A DNA stretch of 64,000 bases from positions 62,001-126,000 of the forward strand of contig JABANN010000006.1 of the NCBI GenBank assembly GCA_013115125.1, in the 5' to 3' direction. Of this stretch, positions 47,156 through 58,780 are shown one piece after another. This stretch comes from Perkinsus olseni (Eukaryota > Perkinsozoa > Perkinsida). Position 1 is the first letter of the stretch. Every line of letters starts with the position of its first letter. The position numbers were made by a program, and so were the translations under genes. The notes beneath the pieces are model-generated. The model was not told where the DNA came from. It saw only the letters and a program-made list of their open reading frames with translations, and did not search any database.

Positions 47156-50100
47156 CAAGGATCGTCGTTCTCCTCTGCTTCCTTATTCTCATTGCTCTGG
47201 GTATTTACCTCACAGCTCCAACCGCCGCCAAAGTTGGGGTAAGCGGAACGAAGAAGAGACTCCAGCTTACAGGTTGCGCTCCCATGCTCGTCAGGCCATA
47301 ACTCGCCCGCTCACGGAGGCAGGAGGCTTCTCTCCTGGAATCGAAGACCGGCAAGTTGCCGGCGGCAACCACTCACTTCCTGGGACCCAGTCCTGACCTC
47401 CTTACAAGGCGTAGGCGACTCGATTCTCGGCCAGAACTTGCATGGACGTTCCAGGTATCGGACTTGACGAGCCTGTACGGCCTACAGACTTATGAAGACC
47501 CTGATGCTGTCACAGAGGGCTTCCAGTATACTAAATTCACGCTGTCTGCTCCCACTCTGGTCGAGGAGTCAACGGCACCGTGAGGAGGCTGGGCACGCGG
47601 GAAGCACTCGACGTAGATCGCTTTCCATTCCAGAGGGAAGAGACGATGCTCAGCTGAGATGCGAAGAGTCTATGTCGGCCTCGCTAGGCAAGCAGGGTTG
47701 TCGCAGTCAGAAGCGTAGGTGCTCACTGGCGACTGAGAGACGCTCTCCTTCATACACATCGCCCTTTTCTTCTGCAGGGTCACGCAAAGATGCGGCCCTG
47801 GCCCTCCCAGTGAGTTCCATATAACGACGTACCATCTATATTCATACTGAATACTACGTGAGCGTTCCTCTGTACAAGCTCAGCTTGAGATTAGAGAATT
47901 CCTGCTAGAAAGGAGGGGATGCCACGTCGAGTCCAAGTCGTGTGAACTCCGCTGACAGCGGCCATGCTGATGATCGATCCTGCTCAGCCACTTCAGAAGT
48001 ACGCGTTACAGTCTCCACTCTACCTGAGGCCCTCGGCGACCCCGGACTGAGCATTCGTCTCGCAGAAGGTAGAGTAGCCCGCATAGAGGTAAAATTAAAC
48101 TCATGAAATGACGACAGCTCAAAGTATAGACATCTCTTAAGCCGAGCACCTTGATGTAGCCTTGATGACTCCGTGCCAGTCCACAGCGGGCAGGAAGCAG
48201 TGCACCCTGATATCATCAGGTCCTCGTGGGACTCCTGAGTGGAGGACATGACCCCGAGTCGAGCGTCGTCTCCGTACTGCGCTTCAAGCCGAATGCCGCC
48301 TTCATATGAGACGACCTTCTCTGCAAGGAAGTTTCCTCGTTCTCGAACAAAACCCACGGCAGCTCGACGTCGGTATCGCGTCATCATTGCTACTCCGATG
48401 ACTCGGGAATGTATGTTGAGAGACAGTGTCGCCTGGGTAATGGAAGAGTCTCACCCGCTGCTTGTCTAACCAGGGCATTCCTTTCGTCGTCGACTCACAC
48501 AATGTGGGTGACCGTGAGCTCCCTCACGCTGGCACTGTCCGTCATTGGGATTTTGAGGGATATGTGAGCCGACCCACGGCCACCGTTCCCGTCCCCTGCG
48601 AACTGTACCTCAGTTACAAGTTTGTGAGGTCAGCCCGCCTCATACGTGGCCATGAAACAGAACTTTTGCCTGAAGATGCTGAGGCAGCTCAAGGTGCACC
48701 CGAAAACCAAAAAAGCGACATGCCAGTGTATTGGAGTTTGTTCTGGTAGGAGCCCATTCCGCGCGAGGGAACAGACTCTCACTGCAACGTGAAGTCAAGA
48801 AGGTCATCAGAAGAAAAATATCCTGGTAAGGGTGAATCCTTGCAGATGTTTATGATGCTGAGGAATCTGTTTTGCATGCAGGTTGTCAGGCAGCCTGATA
48901 ATAAACTGTGCACTATCTCGTTGCAGTGGATGTAGTTGTAGTCTACAACTTGTAGAACACAACATCAGTAGATTGGGCTCATACTGAACGAGATAGAGCA
49001 CATAAGAGAGCGCAATAGTTGAGAGAATTGAGTGATAATGCGAAGCTAGTATGAGCACAACTCCATTGTGTTATGTGGACAGTGCAACTATCTCATCCTC
49101 GCCTTGGTCATTTGGAGGACCATCATGTAAGTTGAGGATCCTCGAAGTTGGTGGTCTGCGATTGATGGCCTGGCACATAGCGGCAATGCCATAGCCTACG
49201 GCGAGCCCACTTTTACAGGTTCACGTCCAGTGCCGAACGGCATGCACGGCTGGTCACGAACGTGATCGATGCCCAGCCCTCAACATCCGAAGTACAACCA
49301 TCCGGTTCGACACATTTAACGGAAGCCAGGCTGAGTTCTGATGGGTCTCTTGTCTGTTACATGCGCATGCAAAGCTGCCCGGTCTTCGAGACTCGCTGCG
49401 TGAAGAGACATACTCGGCCAATTTCGGGATGCTGCTCATGTGGGTCTCTCGGCTGTGTTCGAGATCTTTTATCTCCCAGCCAGAAGGTACCTCCTAATCT
49501 GGAGAATCATCAAGTGCCTTGCTGGTTATCCTATGGTAGCAGTCCTTTCCTCGACATGGTACACCGCGCGAGACGACATAATCCATTTCGGTCAGTTGAC
49601 CGCTGAGTCCAGGCTCCCGACTGAATCCTGCGGGATTCCCGGGGCTCTAGTAGCGAGCCCCGACTCTGAACCTCTGTTCAGGTATAACCTTCGCCACGAT
49701 ATTCGTGTTCATGTCACACATAGGCCACTACGCAGCCGGCGAGGACTTCGAGGACCTCCGCACAGTGAGCCTTCCGTGGTTCCAGGCCTGAATATTTAGC
49801 GTTAGGTCTGGTCGACGTTGGTCTTACAATTCGAGATCCTCTGGTCGGGAGGGTGGGACGTCCCCAACTGGTCGTCCCATCCTGCGTTGAGCTTGTAAAT
49901 GGTCCCATCGCCTGGCGGCGGCCGGGCGAGCGGCCGACTCCTTCAGTTGAGTGGATGTTCGTCACTCCCTTCCCTCTCACAGGTATCTCGTTCTATTCGT
50001 GGTTGTCATCTTCATAGCCCTGCTCAACTTCTTCGTTGCATTAGTTGTCGAAGCTTATCTAGCTGTTCGACGAACAGTATTTACGGCTTATTATACACAG

Positions 50101-50612
50101 TCTTTCATCCAAGACTACATGGCGGTGATAGACTCTCTACTAACCTCTGCAAGTCACCGCCCTATCAGGAGATGTCCACCTGATTACTCTTTCGTTCGCC
50201 GAATGGGACCGGTACAGGCGTTAGCGCCACTCTTCGCTAAACAATACGTGGACGTTGATGACCTCGAGCAAACTGGTCTTTTTGATTCGGGCGAATCAAC
50301 TGGGGACTGAGTCAATGAGTTTTGATTGACCTGTTCCATGAATCGTGGACCATGACAGATACCGACGGCGATAACCTCCGCTGCCTTCGTGCAGGGTCCG
50401 TGTCAGCGAGCACCCTGCGCTCACACTCTCGGCCAGGTATGAGAACCTTGGGTGTTCAACCTCCAACATCAAGTGCAGTTGTAGTCCAGAACCGAACTTG
50501 AGATATTCTCGTCGGAAGATGTGCGCGATGATATTCCCCCTTGAGGGCTGACCGACATTGAGAGAATCGGCTACCCAGCCCTGTGGGGGAGTCAGCCAAG
50601 CAACTGGTATAA
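47156..50612 (+). CDS. Polycystin/PKD2-like cation channel (unit A), multi-exon
   Basis: Only partly resolved. A first membrane segment, VVLLCFLILIALGIYLTAP, is at about 47168-47225. A second, MWVTVSSLTLALSVIGIL, lies near 48500-48555, and LEFVLVGAHSA with a basic helix near 48730-48830. The pore-side exons are clear: 49412-49590 (LLIWRIIKCLAGYPMVAVLS), 49682-49760 (ITFATIFVFMSHIGHYAAGE), 49809-49890 (VWSTLVLQFEILWSGGWDVP) and 49983 onward (YLVLFVVVIFIALLNFFVAL). These match S5, the pore turn and S6 of the polycystin family. A cytosolic tail continues to about 50436 via an intron at about 50278-50323. Such channels pass Ca2+/Na+/K+ and often sit in cilia or endomembranes. The extracellular polycystin domain exons (47280-48400) are not assigned with confidence. 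Confidence 0.6.
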
Positions 50613-50744
50613 AAGTCACGAGCATTCTAGTGGCGTTGCCCGATCAACGCTCGCCGCTACGACCGATACTGGAGCCACCATCAGCCTACGCCAGGATTTG
50701 GTCGCCTCGCCACCAGCCTCAGCCGGGACGAGATGTACCATAAT

Positions 50745-51084
50745 TCAGTACAGTCTGGCTACTTGAGACGGGACTCAAAGAAAGGTATGCACTATAGTGA
50801 CAACATAGTGACGACTATAGTATACGCTATGCAACAGATACAGCCAGGTTGAACACTATTCAGCTGTTAGACTACCATCGCTACACTTATCTTCACTGCC
50901 GCTGCGTATCATTAGTCTCAGACAAGCATCTCACCTTACTATGCGCTTTGCACTAGCGTCCATGAGTGTACGTGCTACACTAAGCTTAGTGTAGTGAGCT
51001 GAAGTGCACATTATCACTTAGCTCCCATGCAGTCCAATTTTACCTTTCTTTGAGCCTTGAACTCAAACAGCCACACTGTACTGA
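50745..51084. mobile_element. Inverted-repeat element, possible MITE
   Basis: Left arm 50745-50787 and right arm 51041-51084 are imperfect inverted repeats of about 43 bp: TCAGTACAGTCTGGCTACTT against the complement of AAACAGCCACACTGTACTGA. The 250-bp interior has no ORF but holds nested CACTATAGTG/TATAGT motifs. Similar arms occur at 42145 and 45240. It lies just past the end of duplication unit A. No target-site duplication was established. Confidence 0.5.
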
Positions 51085-51360
51085 GTGAAAGTGCAGGTAA
51101 CATTGGACTCGAGGAGAGCTAAGCAGTAATGAGATTCCATAGTGTAAGCTAGCCTAGCGTAAGTTCTAGCCTAGAACGCACACTCACGCACGCGAGTGCA
51201 GGGCGCAAGATGAGGTCAGACGGTTATCTGATGCTGCTGATACGCAGCAGCAGTGAAGGTAAATGCAGCGATGGTAGTCTAATAGCTAAGTAGCTCTGAA
51301 CCCGGCTGTAGCTGTCACATAGCGTGCACTATAGTCCTCACTATGTTGTCACTAGAGTGC

Positions 51361-51471
51361 ACGTCTTTTTTGAACGCGTTCCGGCATTTTAGCTGTCCGA
51401 TCCTAGCTGATCTCCCTCCACAGAATCCCCGTGTGCCTCTGAGAGTATCTCAACTCAAAATATCAATCGGT
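51361..51471. promoter_or_regulatory. Orphan copy of the secreted-gene 5' leader
   Basis: The stretch TTTTAGCTGTCCGATCCTAG, then CTGATCTCCCTCCACAGAAT and GAGAGTATCTCAACTCAAAA, matches the leaders upstream of 46061 and 58403 closely, including the GGTATCTCAACTC-like end just before the ATG. No family CDS follows; the next real one is at 52029, which has its own leader at about 51900. This is a detached promoter/leader, probably left after a deletion or a duplication breakpoint. Confidence 0.6.
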
Positions 51472-51579
51472 TGACAACAACCTGAGAACACCCTTTCTGA
51501 CACAGTGGGTCATGTGAATACCCCACGACGAAGGGGCGCGAGGTGTGCGGCACACCCCTTTGGCGCAGGTCAAACAACA

Positions 51580-54500
51580 AAGAACCGTAAGGAAGGATGG
51601 GGACACAAGTACCAGGGTAGTCGCACAAAGAGGGCAGATGCACATGGGGGTGCTGGTGCAAACGTTACACAGTAGCACTGAGGGTAGTCACAGCGGTAGT
51701 TCAGTAGCGAAGCGCGTAGTGGTCTCCACTGTGTACGCTAGCTATTATTGTGCACGCTCACCGCGTTAGATGGCTGGATATATGCGCTGATGTGCTTTTT
51801 TACAGGACCGCAACCAGCAGTTCAACTTTATTATGATGGGTCCACTATTGCTGTGGTATATAAGCCCTTTGCTCGGGATTCTTTAGGTACTTTAAAAGAG
51901 CACTTCGCAAACACGCGTACGGTACGCGTCTCCTCTCGTGCGCATTCAGGATATTTTAGCTTTCCCATTTTAGCTGATAGTCGCCCTTGCTTCTGACGGT
52001 ATTTCAACCAAAGACGTAAAACCTGCGAATGCACTTCCTCATTAACGCTCTCGTTATTGCCCTTGTAGCCGCCGACAACGCCTGCAACGATGCGGATAAG
52101 AAGACCATCAAAGGCCCACTATTTCCAGGCTACCTTTGGCAGTGTACCTACGATGCCTTCCTGGCTCCAAAAACGGTCATTCGGAAATGCCTCAAGAAGG
52201 GTTGCAGGCTTACCGACGAGTGCGCCCAGTGTTTTGGTGACTTTGGAAAATGCGGATTGAATTGTACCATGCAATGCCTAGAGAAGCCCTCTGATCCCCG
52301 CTGTAAGAAGTGCATGGAGGAGCATAACTGCAACGCCCCCCTTCTGAAGTGCACAGGCTTGATCCAGATTATGCCTGCTCCTACCGCCAAGTCCAAGCAG
52401 TGTAAATGAGCGGTCTGTGCTCATTCTCCTCCTTCAAGCAGCTGGTACAACACGAGGCCTCTTCTACGATTCTATACCTTTCAACAGTTGTAGAGAGACA
52501 ATCTTTTGCCTACTACTTGTACGATTCTCGAGCGCTGAGATCCGTTCCGGAGAACTTTTTATAAGGGCTGTTTCAGTGGCTCTATCGTAATTTTTCCGTC
52601 TCACTCGGCGTCGCCTTGTCGTGCGACGAGAGGTAGATATGAAGTCCGATATAGGTGATTAGTTGGCTTCAGGCTGTCCAGTTCACATGTTGACTTATAA
52701 GTTCCGGGAATTCAGTGGCTATATTACTATATATACTGTATTATATACAGCCCTGTCGAAGAAAATTGTCCAAGAGGAAAAAGAAATTGTCAAAGAAAAG
52801 TACTTGTATGTATTGTGTATAGTTGTTGTAAACTCTTGTAACTGTTACTGTCATTGTCTACAGCGAATAATTAAATTCGTTGTATACTCTTGTCGCCCTC
52901 ACGTCGGAACGGATGGCCAATACTAGCATATCCCATACATCGTATCACTTCGTGCGCGAAGTGTTTGAGATCGCCTACTCAGGAGCGATCCTGACAACAC
53001 ATTGTGAGGCTCCTTCCTATGATCCTATCCTGCTCCGGTCAGAAGGTACGCTGACGCTGAACTGAATCGCTGATGACGAAGGATGAGATAATCGACGACA
53101 GATGGGTTTCCAGACGGCAGAGCTTGGGTGTTCTCAAACACTATTGCCGGGATGAGATTGTGCTCTCGTATCGATTGAAGATTCCAGGATGAGCAGTGTG
53201 ACAGGGTTGAGGGTGCGAACTACGCGCTACAATGGTTGGATCGAGAAATCCCCAAGTTTCCTTCTTTAAAGACTCCTGACCGCTCTTTGTAGCAATTAAC
53301 ATCTCGATCAAATGAGAAGGTCGTTCATGGCGCGGTCAGTGTCGATAATTCGGCACTTGCTACCAACGGCGGAGGAACTGCATCAGACGAGAGACGAACT
53401 CGAGCGAACCGTGGCCGCCGTGAACATCCAGAGAATGTGGCGCAGAAAATTGTACAGGTGACACAGTTTGGTTATCGACGTCCGAAGTTCGGCTCTGCAG
53501 CAAATTCGTCTCCCACAGATTCGACAGACGCACCCTCATCAGCCGGCTTGAACTTGAAATCAGCCTTCATGTGAGTCTCAACCAACTGGGAGTGATACTT
53601 CCTCATGGGGGAGGAACAACAGCAATGCAGCCCTCGCCATCTAGCAGTCAAGTGGCGGGGAACGCCTTGTGGAGCTTTGCTACGGCCAACGGCAACCGTC
53701 GTGTGTGGCTCGCTGAGGATCCTCGTTAGGTTCTCGGCACAAGGCTCGTCGTTCTTCTCTGCTTCCTTATTCTCATTGCTCTGAGTATTTACCTTACAAC
53801 TCCAACCGCCGCCAAAGTTGGGGTAAGCGGAACGAAGAAGAAACTCCAGCTTACAGGTTGCACTCCCATGCTGGTTAGGCCATAACTCGCCCGCTCACGG
53901 AGGCGGGAGGCTTCTCTCCTGGAATCGAAGACCGGCAACCACTCACTTCCTGGGACCCAGTCCTGACCTCCTTACAAGGCGTAGGCGACATGATTCTCGG
54001 CCAGAACTTGCATGGACGTTCCAGGTTTCGGACTTGACGAGCCTGTACGGCCTACAGACTTATGAAGACCCTGATGCTGTTACAGAGGGCTTCCAGTATA
54101 CTAGATTCACGCTGTCTCCTCCCACGCTGGTCGAGGAGTCAACGGCACCGTGAGGAGGCTGGGCACGCTGGTAGCACTCGCCGTAGATTTCTTTCCATTC
54201 CAGAGGGAAGAAACGATGCTCAGCTGAGATGCGAAGAGTCTATGTCGGCCTCGCTAGGCAAGCAGGGTTGTCGCAGTCAGAAGCGTAGGAGCTCACTGAC
54301 GACTGAGAGACGATCTCCTTCATGCACATCGCCTTCTTATTCTGCAGGGTCACGCAAAGATGCGTCCCTGGCCCTCCCAGTGAGTTCCATATAATGACGT
54401 ACCATCTATATTCTATATTCACTGAATACTACGCGAGCGTTCCTCTGTACAAGTTCAGCTTGAGATTAGAGAATTCCTGCTAGAAAGGAGGGGATGCCAC

Positions 54501-57395
54501 GTCGAGTCCAAGTCGTGTGAACTTCGCTGACAGCGGCCATGCTGATGATCGATCCTGCTCAGCCACTTCAGAAGTACGCGTTACAGTCTCCACTCTACCT
54601 GAGGCCCTCGGCGACCCCGGACTGAGCATTCGTCTCGCAGAAGGTCGAGTAGCCCGCATAGAGGTAAAATTAAACTCATGAAAAGACGACAGCTCAAAGT
54701 ATAGACCACTCTTGAGTCGAGAGCTTGATAGGGGCTTAATGAGGCCCGTAGCAGTCCACAGCGGGCAAGGGGAAGTTCACCCTGGTTCCTCAGGTTCTAG
54801 TGGGGCTCCTGACCGGCGGACATGGCTCCGAGTCGAGCGTGGTCTCCGTACTGCGCTTCGAGTGGAAGAGGGCGAGTAAGATGTTCCCTACAGGTTGTGG
54901 CACGGTGTCTTTGTGGATCGCAGGTAACACGGATCCAACCATTCTCGGCGAAATCTCTTTTGAGCACGGGTAGGAGTAGCACGAGAGGACGCGAATGTCG
55001 CATCTCTACGAGACAGCCGTCAAGTTGCCGGGCAAACCCGCGACAACTCGGCGCCGGTATCGCAATGTTCTGTGACGACTCGGGCCGCCCGACTCGGGCG
55101 TGTCAAAAGGCCGTGCCGCCTGGGTGATGGAAGAGTCTTACCCGCTCCTTGTCTAACCAGGGCATTTCTTCCGTCGTCGACTCACACAATGTGGGTGATC
55201 GTGAGCTCCCTCACGCTGGCGCTGTCCATCATTGGGATTTTGAGGGATATGTGAGCCGACCCACGGCCACCGTTCCCGCCTCCTGCGAACGGTCCCTCAG
55301 TTACAAAATTGTGAGATCAGTCCGTCTCATACGTGGCCATGAAACAGAACTTTTGCCTAGAGAGGCTGGTTCAGCTCAAGGTGCACCCGACAACCAAAAA
55401 AAGCGACATGGCAGTGTATTGGAGTTTGTCCTGGTAGGAGCCCATTCCGCGCGAGAGAACAGACTCTTGCTGCATCGTGAAGTCAAAGAAGTCATCAGAA
55501 GGAAGATATCCTGGTAAGAGTGAATCCTTGTAGGTGTCCATCATGGACAGTCCATGCCATAATCTTTATGGCTTTCGGGGATCTTCCTTGTTTGCAGGTT
55601 TTCAGGCAGCCTGATGATTAACTGTCTCATCCTCGCCTTCGTCGTTTGGAGGGGCATCACGTAAGTTGAGGATCCTCGAACTTGGTGGTCTGCGATTGAT
55701 GGCCTGACACGTAGCGGCTATGTGATGGCCTACGGCGAGCCCACTATTACAGGTTCATGTCCAGTGCCGGGCGGCATGCACAGCTGGTCACGAACGTGAT
55801 CGATGCCCAGCCCTCAACATCCGAAGTACAACCATCGCGTGCGACACCATACATTTCACGGAAGCCCCGCTGAGTTACGCTGCATCTCTTGTCCCTCACA
55901 GACGCATGCAAGACTTCTCGATCTCCGAGACTCGCTGCGTAGGGCGACATACTCGGCCAGTTTCGGAATGCTGCTCATGTGGGTCTCTCGGCTGTGTTCG
56001 ACATTTTCTATGCCCCAGCCGGAAGGTACCTCCTAATATGGAGAATCATCAAGTGTCTTGCTGGTCATCCTATGGTAGCCGTCCTTTCCTCGACATGGTA
56101 CACAGCGCGAGACGAGATATTCCATTTCGGTCAGTTGACTGCTGAGTCCAGGCTCGACTGAACACCTGCGAGACTGCCGGGGCTAGTAGCGAGCCCGACT
56201 CTGAACCTCTGTTCAGGTATAACCTTCGCCACGATATTCGTGTTCATGTCGCTCATCGGCCACTACGCAGCCGGCGAGGACTTCGAGCACCTCCGCACAG
56301 TGAGCCTTTCGCGGGAGCCGGGCTGCATGTTTCTGCTTTAGGTCTGGTCGACGTTGGTGTTACAATTCGAGATCCTCTGGTCGGGAGAGTGGGACATCCC
56401 CAACTGGTCGTCCCATCCTGCGTTGAGCTTGTAAACATCTTTTGGCGGCGGCTGGCCGAGCGACCGACACATTTTTTCGAGTAATTGTCTGGCTCGTCAC
56501 TCCCTTCCCTTCCACAGGTATCTCGTTACATTCGTGGTTGTCATCTTCGTAGCCCTGCTCAACTTCTTCGTTGCAATAGTTGTCGAAGCTTATCTAGCTG
56601 TTCGACGAACAGTATTTACGGCTGATTATACACAGTCCTTCATCCAGGACTACATGGCGGTGATAGACTCTCTAGTAACCCCTGCGAGTCACCGCCAGCT
56701 CAGGTGATGTCCACCCGATTACTCTTTCGTTGGCGCCGCTACCCCCACCGGATGGAACTGGTGCAGGCGTTAGCGCCACTCTTTGCTAAGCAATACGTGG
56801 ACGTGGACGACCTCGAGCAAACTGGTCTATTTAGTGCGGGTGAATGACGCCGAGTCTGGTTTTGATTGACCTTATCCATGGATCGTGGACCATGGCAGAT
56901 ACCGACGGTCGGTTGAAGACGTTCAGCAATGGAGATAACCTCCGCCGCCTTCGTGCAGGGTCCGTGTCAACGAACACTCTGCGCTCACAGTCTCGGCCAG
57001 GTATCAGAATATTGGTTGGTCAATCTTCAACATCGAGTGTAATTCTAGTCTAGAACCGAGCTTGAGATATGCTCATCGGGAGATGTGCGGAGCGAAACAC
57101 TTCAGTCAGAGAAATGACCCAGTTACGACAGAGCAAGAGCATCCCCGTGGCACGCCGGAGCCCACCCGGGACTCACTGAGTTCTGCCTTTCTCGCCAGAC
57201 CCTTGAATGCCAAGTGAGAATGCTTGTCAACTCATCGGGCATGATATCGTTTATCTAGAGGGTGCATTTTCTACTTCTCATTGCAGGGTACTCAGTTTCT
57301 GCCGACATTATCGGAAATACTCATTCTTGAGGGCTGAGCGACATCAGCAGAATCGACTACCCAGCCTTATGGAGGAGTCAGCCAAGCATCTGGTA
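51580..57395. repeat. Segmental duplication unit B
   Basis: Second copy of the secreted gene plus polycystin gene. Relative to unit A it has an extra 650-bp stretch (about 52700-53460) that includes AT-rich sequence (ATATTACTATATATACTGTA) and scattered small insertions and deletions in exons. Similarity ends near GCCAAGCATCTG before 57395. Confidence 0.8.
52029..52409 (+). CDS. 14-cysteine secreted protein (unit B)
   Basis: A 126-aa single exon with signal peptide MHFLINALVIALVAADNACN. The 14 cysteines keep the spacing of the unit A copy, but many surface residues differ (for example RKCLKKGCRLTDEC against PKCLKEGCGLTDKC), and the chain is more basic. The flanking DNA is more conserved than the mature protein appears to be, which hints at fast or diversifying evolution of the product; this needs a dN/dS test. 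Leader and 3' flank match 46061. Confidence 0.9.
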   Translation: MHFLINALVIALVAADNACNDADKKTIKGPLFPGYLWQCTYDAFLAPKTVIRKCLKKGCRLTDECAQCFGDFGKCGLNCTMQCLEKPSDPRCKKCMEEHNCNAPLLKCTGLIQIMPAPTAKSKQCK

Positions 57396-57560
57396 TGCAA
57401 AGTTGTAAACATTGTGGACTAGAATTTCTATTCGCGTTGTCCTCAACTCCGGGTATCGCAGCCATTTTCAGATCGTATCCAATCAATTAGACGAGCTAGC
57501 TGGACACGGGCTGAAGATGCGCGAACGAGTGGTCGACGGAGCAGAGCGATTAGAATGGAG
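53746..57560 (+). pseudogene. Polycystin-like channel, unit B, disrupted or C-terminally truncated
   Basis: Parallel to the unit A gene. The first membrane segment is at about 53747-53805, and the pore-side exons are 55930-56130, 56219-56298, 56342-56427 and 56519 onward (YLVTFVVVIFVALLNFFVAI). In the last of these the frame reads SHRQLR then TGA at 56703-56706, where unit A reads SHRPIRRCPPDY; a one-base change (AGA to TGA) accounts for it. About 14 nt of extra sequence follow, so the tail frame is also shifted. Tail exons corresponding to unit A's (56877-56999) remain open, as does a coiled-coil-like exon near 57472-57560 (NQLDELAGHGLKMRERVV). All membrane helices precede the stop, so a truncated channel could still be made. 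Confidence 0.5.
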
Positions 57561-58402
57561 GTACACAGGACACGCTGGGCGAGATACGACGTTCCGCTAG
57601 TCGAGATTCAGCTCCTCGGCGATTACAACTCTCAGGCTCTTGGCAGTGGCCGCAAGAATGGATCATCTGGCTCAAAACTTGAGGTTATCAAGAACCGATA
57701 AGTCTGTCCTCCAACCCGCGGGCATGCGCAACTGACCACCAAGCTCTGTGTTCCAGAGTGTCTCGCAACAACCTTCGAACTGTTGAGTTTGATTGAGTGC
57801 TCGCAGAGAATGACTGATCGGCACATTTACGTTACGGGCTGCTACAGGTGGCTTTTGCACTCATATCATGGTAATGTGAGGGAGGCGATAATGAGAGAGG
57901 CAACACTCTCAAACACTCTCGTTGAGTCGCCCTTTGCTGCCTTTGGGCACTTCACGAGCATCGCATAACAACAAGAATGTTGACCTAATCAACCAGCATC
58001 GCGGCCGTCCGAGATGACTTGTCGGATAAGCTCTGTATCGTTGCGAGTTGGTATTGGTATGGTGTCTAGCTCGATCGCACAGTGCCACGTACGTTGTGGA
58101 AGCTTTCATTCAGAGATGTCCGAGTATGCAGGTTTATGCACTCCCTTATTATACGAATCCTTGCCAGTTCCAGGCTATTATGATACACCCGTTATTGCGC
58201 AGGCATGTGGATACTCTTCCATCAAAGTTTGCCGGAATGCAGCTCCATGAGCTCTCTCAAAAAGTCACTCCGCGAACACGCGTACGGTACTTATCTTCTC
58301 TTGTGCGCGGCCATGTTTTAGCTATCCCAGCTTAGCTGATCTCTGCCCACAAACCCCTCTGTGCCTCTGACGGTATCTCAACTCAAAACATCAAACCTGG
58401 AA
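57561..58402. other. Gap leading into the 58403 leader
   Basis: No recognisable gene. The last 140 bp (58262-58402) are the family 5' leader, with a CGCGTACGGTAC element and GACGGTATCTCAACTCAAAA. Confidence 0.5.
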
Positions 58403-58780
58403 ATGTACTTCCTCGTCAACGCTCTGGTTATTGCCCTTGCGGCAGCTAATAACGCCTGCAACGATGCCGATAAGAACAGGATCAACGGCCAACTCTTCCC
58501 CGGCTTCTTCCTACGCTGTAGCAAGCAGGCACTGTTGGATCCTACTAAGATCCCTCCATGTCTACAAACGGGGTGTGGTCTCACCTCTGGGTGTGCTACT
58601 TGTTTCGGTGACTTTGGACAGTGTGCGCTGGGCTGTGCTGGTGTATGCTTGGGCAATCCCGCTAGTGGAGAATGTAAGGAATGCATTGACTCAAAAGGAT
58701 GCAGCAGCGCACTCTTGACGTGCACGGGCTTGAGCGCTACCATCCCTGCTCCCACCGCGGAGTCTGCGACGTGTTCTTGA
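58403..58780 (+). CDS. 14-cysteine secreted protein
   Basis: A 125-aa single exon with signal peptide MYFLVNALVIALAAANNACN, nearly the same signal as 46061. All 14 cysteines are present (FGDFGQC, GCAGVC, IDSKGC, TCTGL, a final Cys before Ser), but the middle is shorter by one residue and less charged (LDPTKIPPCLQTGCGLTSGC). Its 5' leader matches those of 46061 and 52029, while its 3' flank does not, so only the promoter-leader-CDS part was copied or retained. No polycystin gene follows this copy. Confidence 0.88.
   Translation: MYFLVNALVIALAAANNACNDADKNRINGQLFPGFFLRCSKQALLDPTKIPPCLQTGCGLTSGCATCFGDFGQCALGCAGVCLGNPASGECKECIDSKGCSSALLTCTGLSATIPAPTAESATCS

Larger units (their letters stand above)
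45508..50615. repeat. Segmental duplication unit A
   Basis: Aligned by eye with 51580-57395. Shared parts include upstream sequence (CGCACAAAGGGGCCAGATGC versus CGCACAAAGAGGGCAGATGC), the secreted gene, its near-identical 3' flank, and all polycystin exons. The offset is 5968 at the secreted gene and about 6.5-6.6 kb in the channel gene, so unit B carries about 650 bp extra between them. Ends are approximate. Confidence 0.8.
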
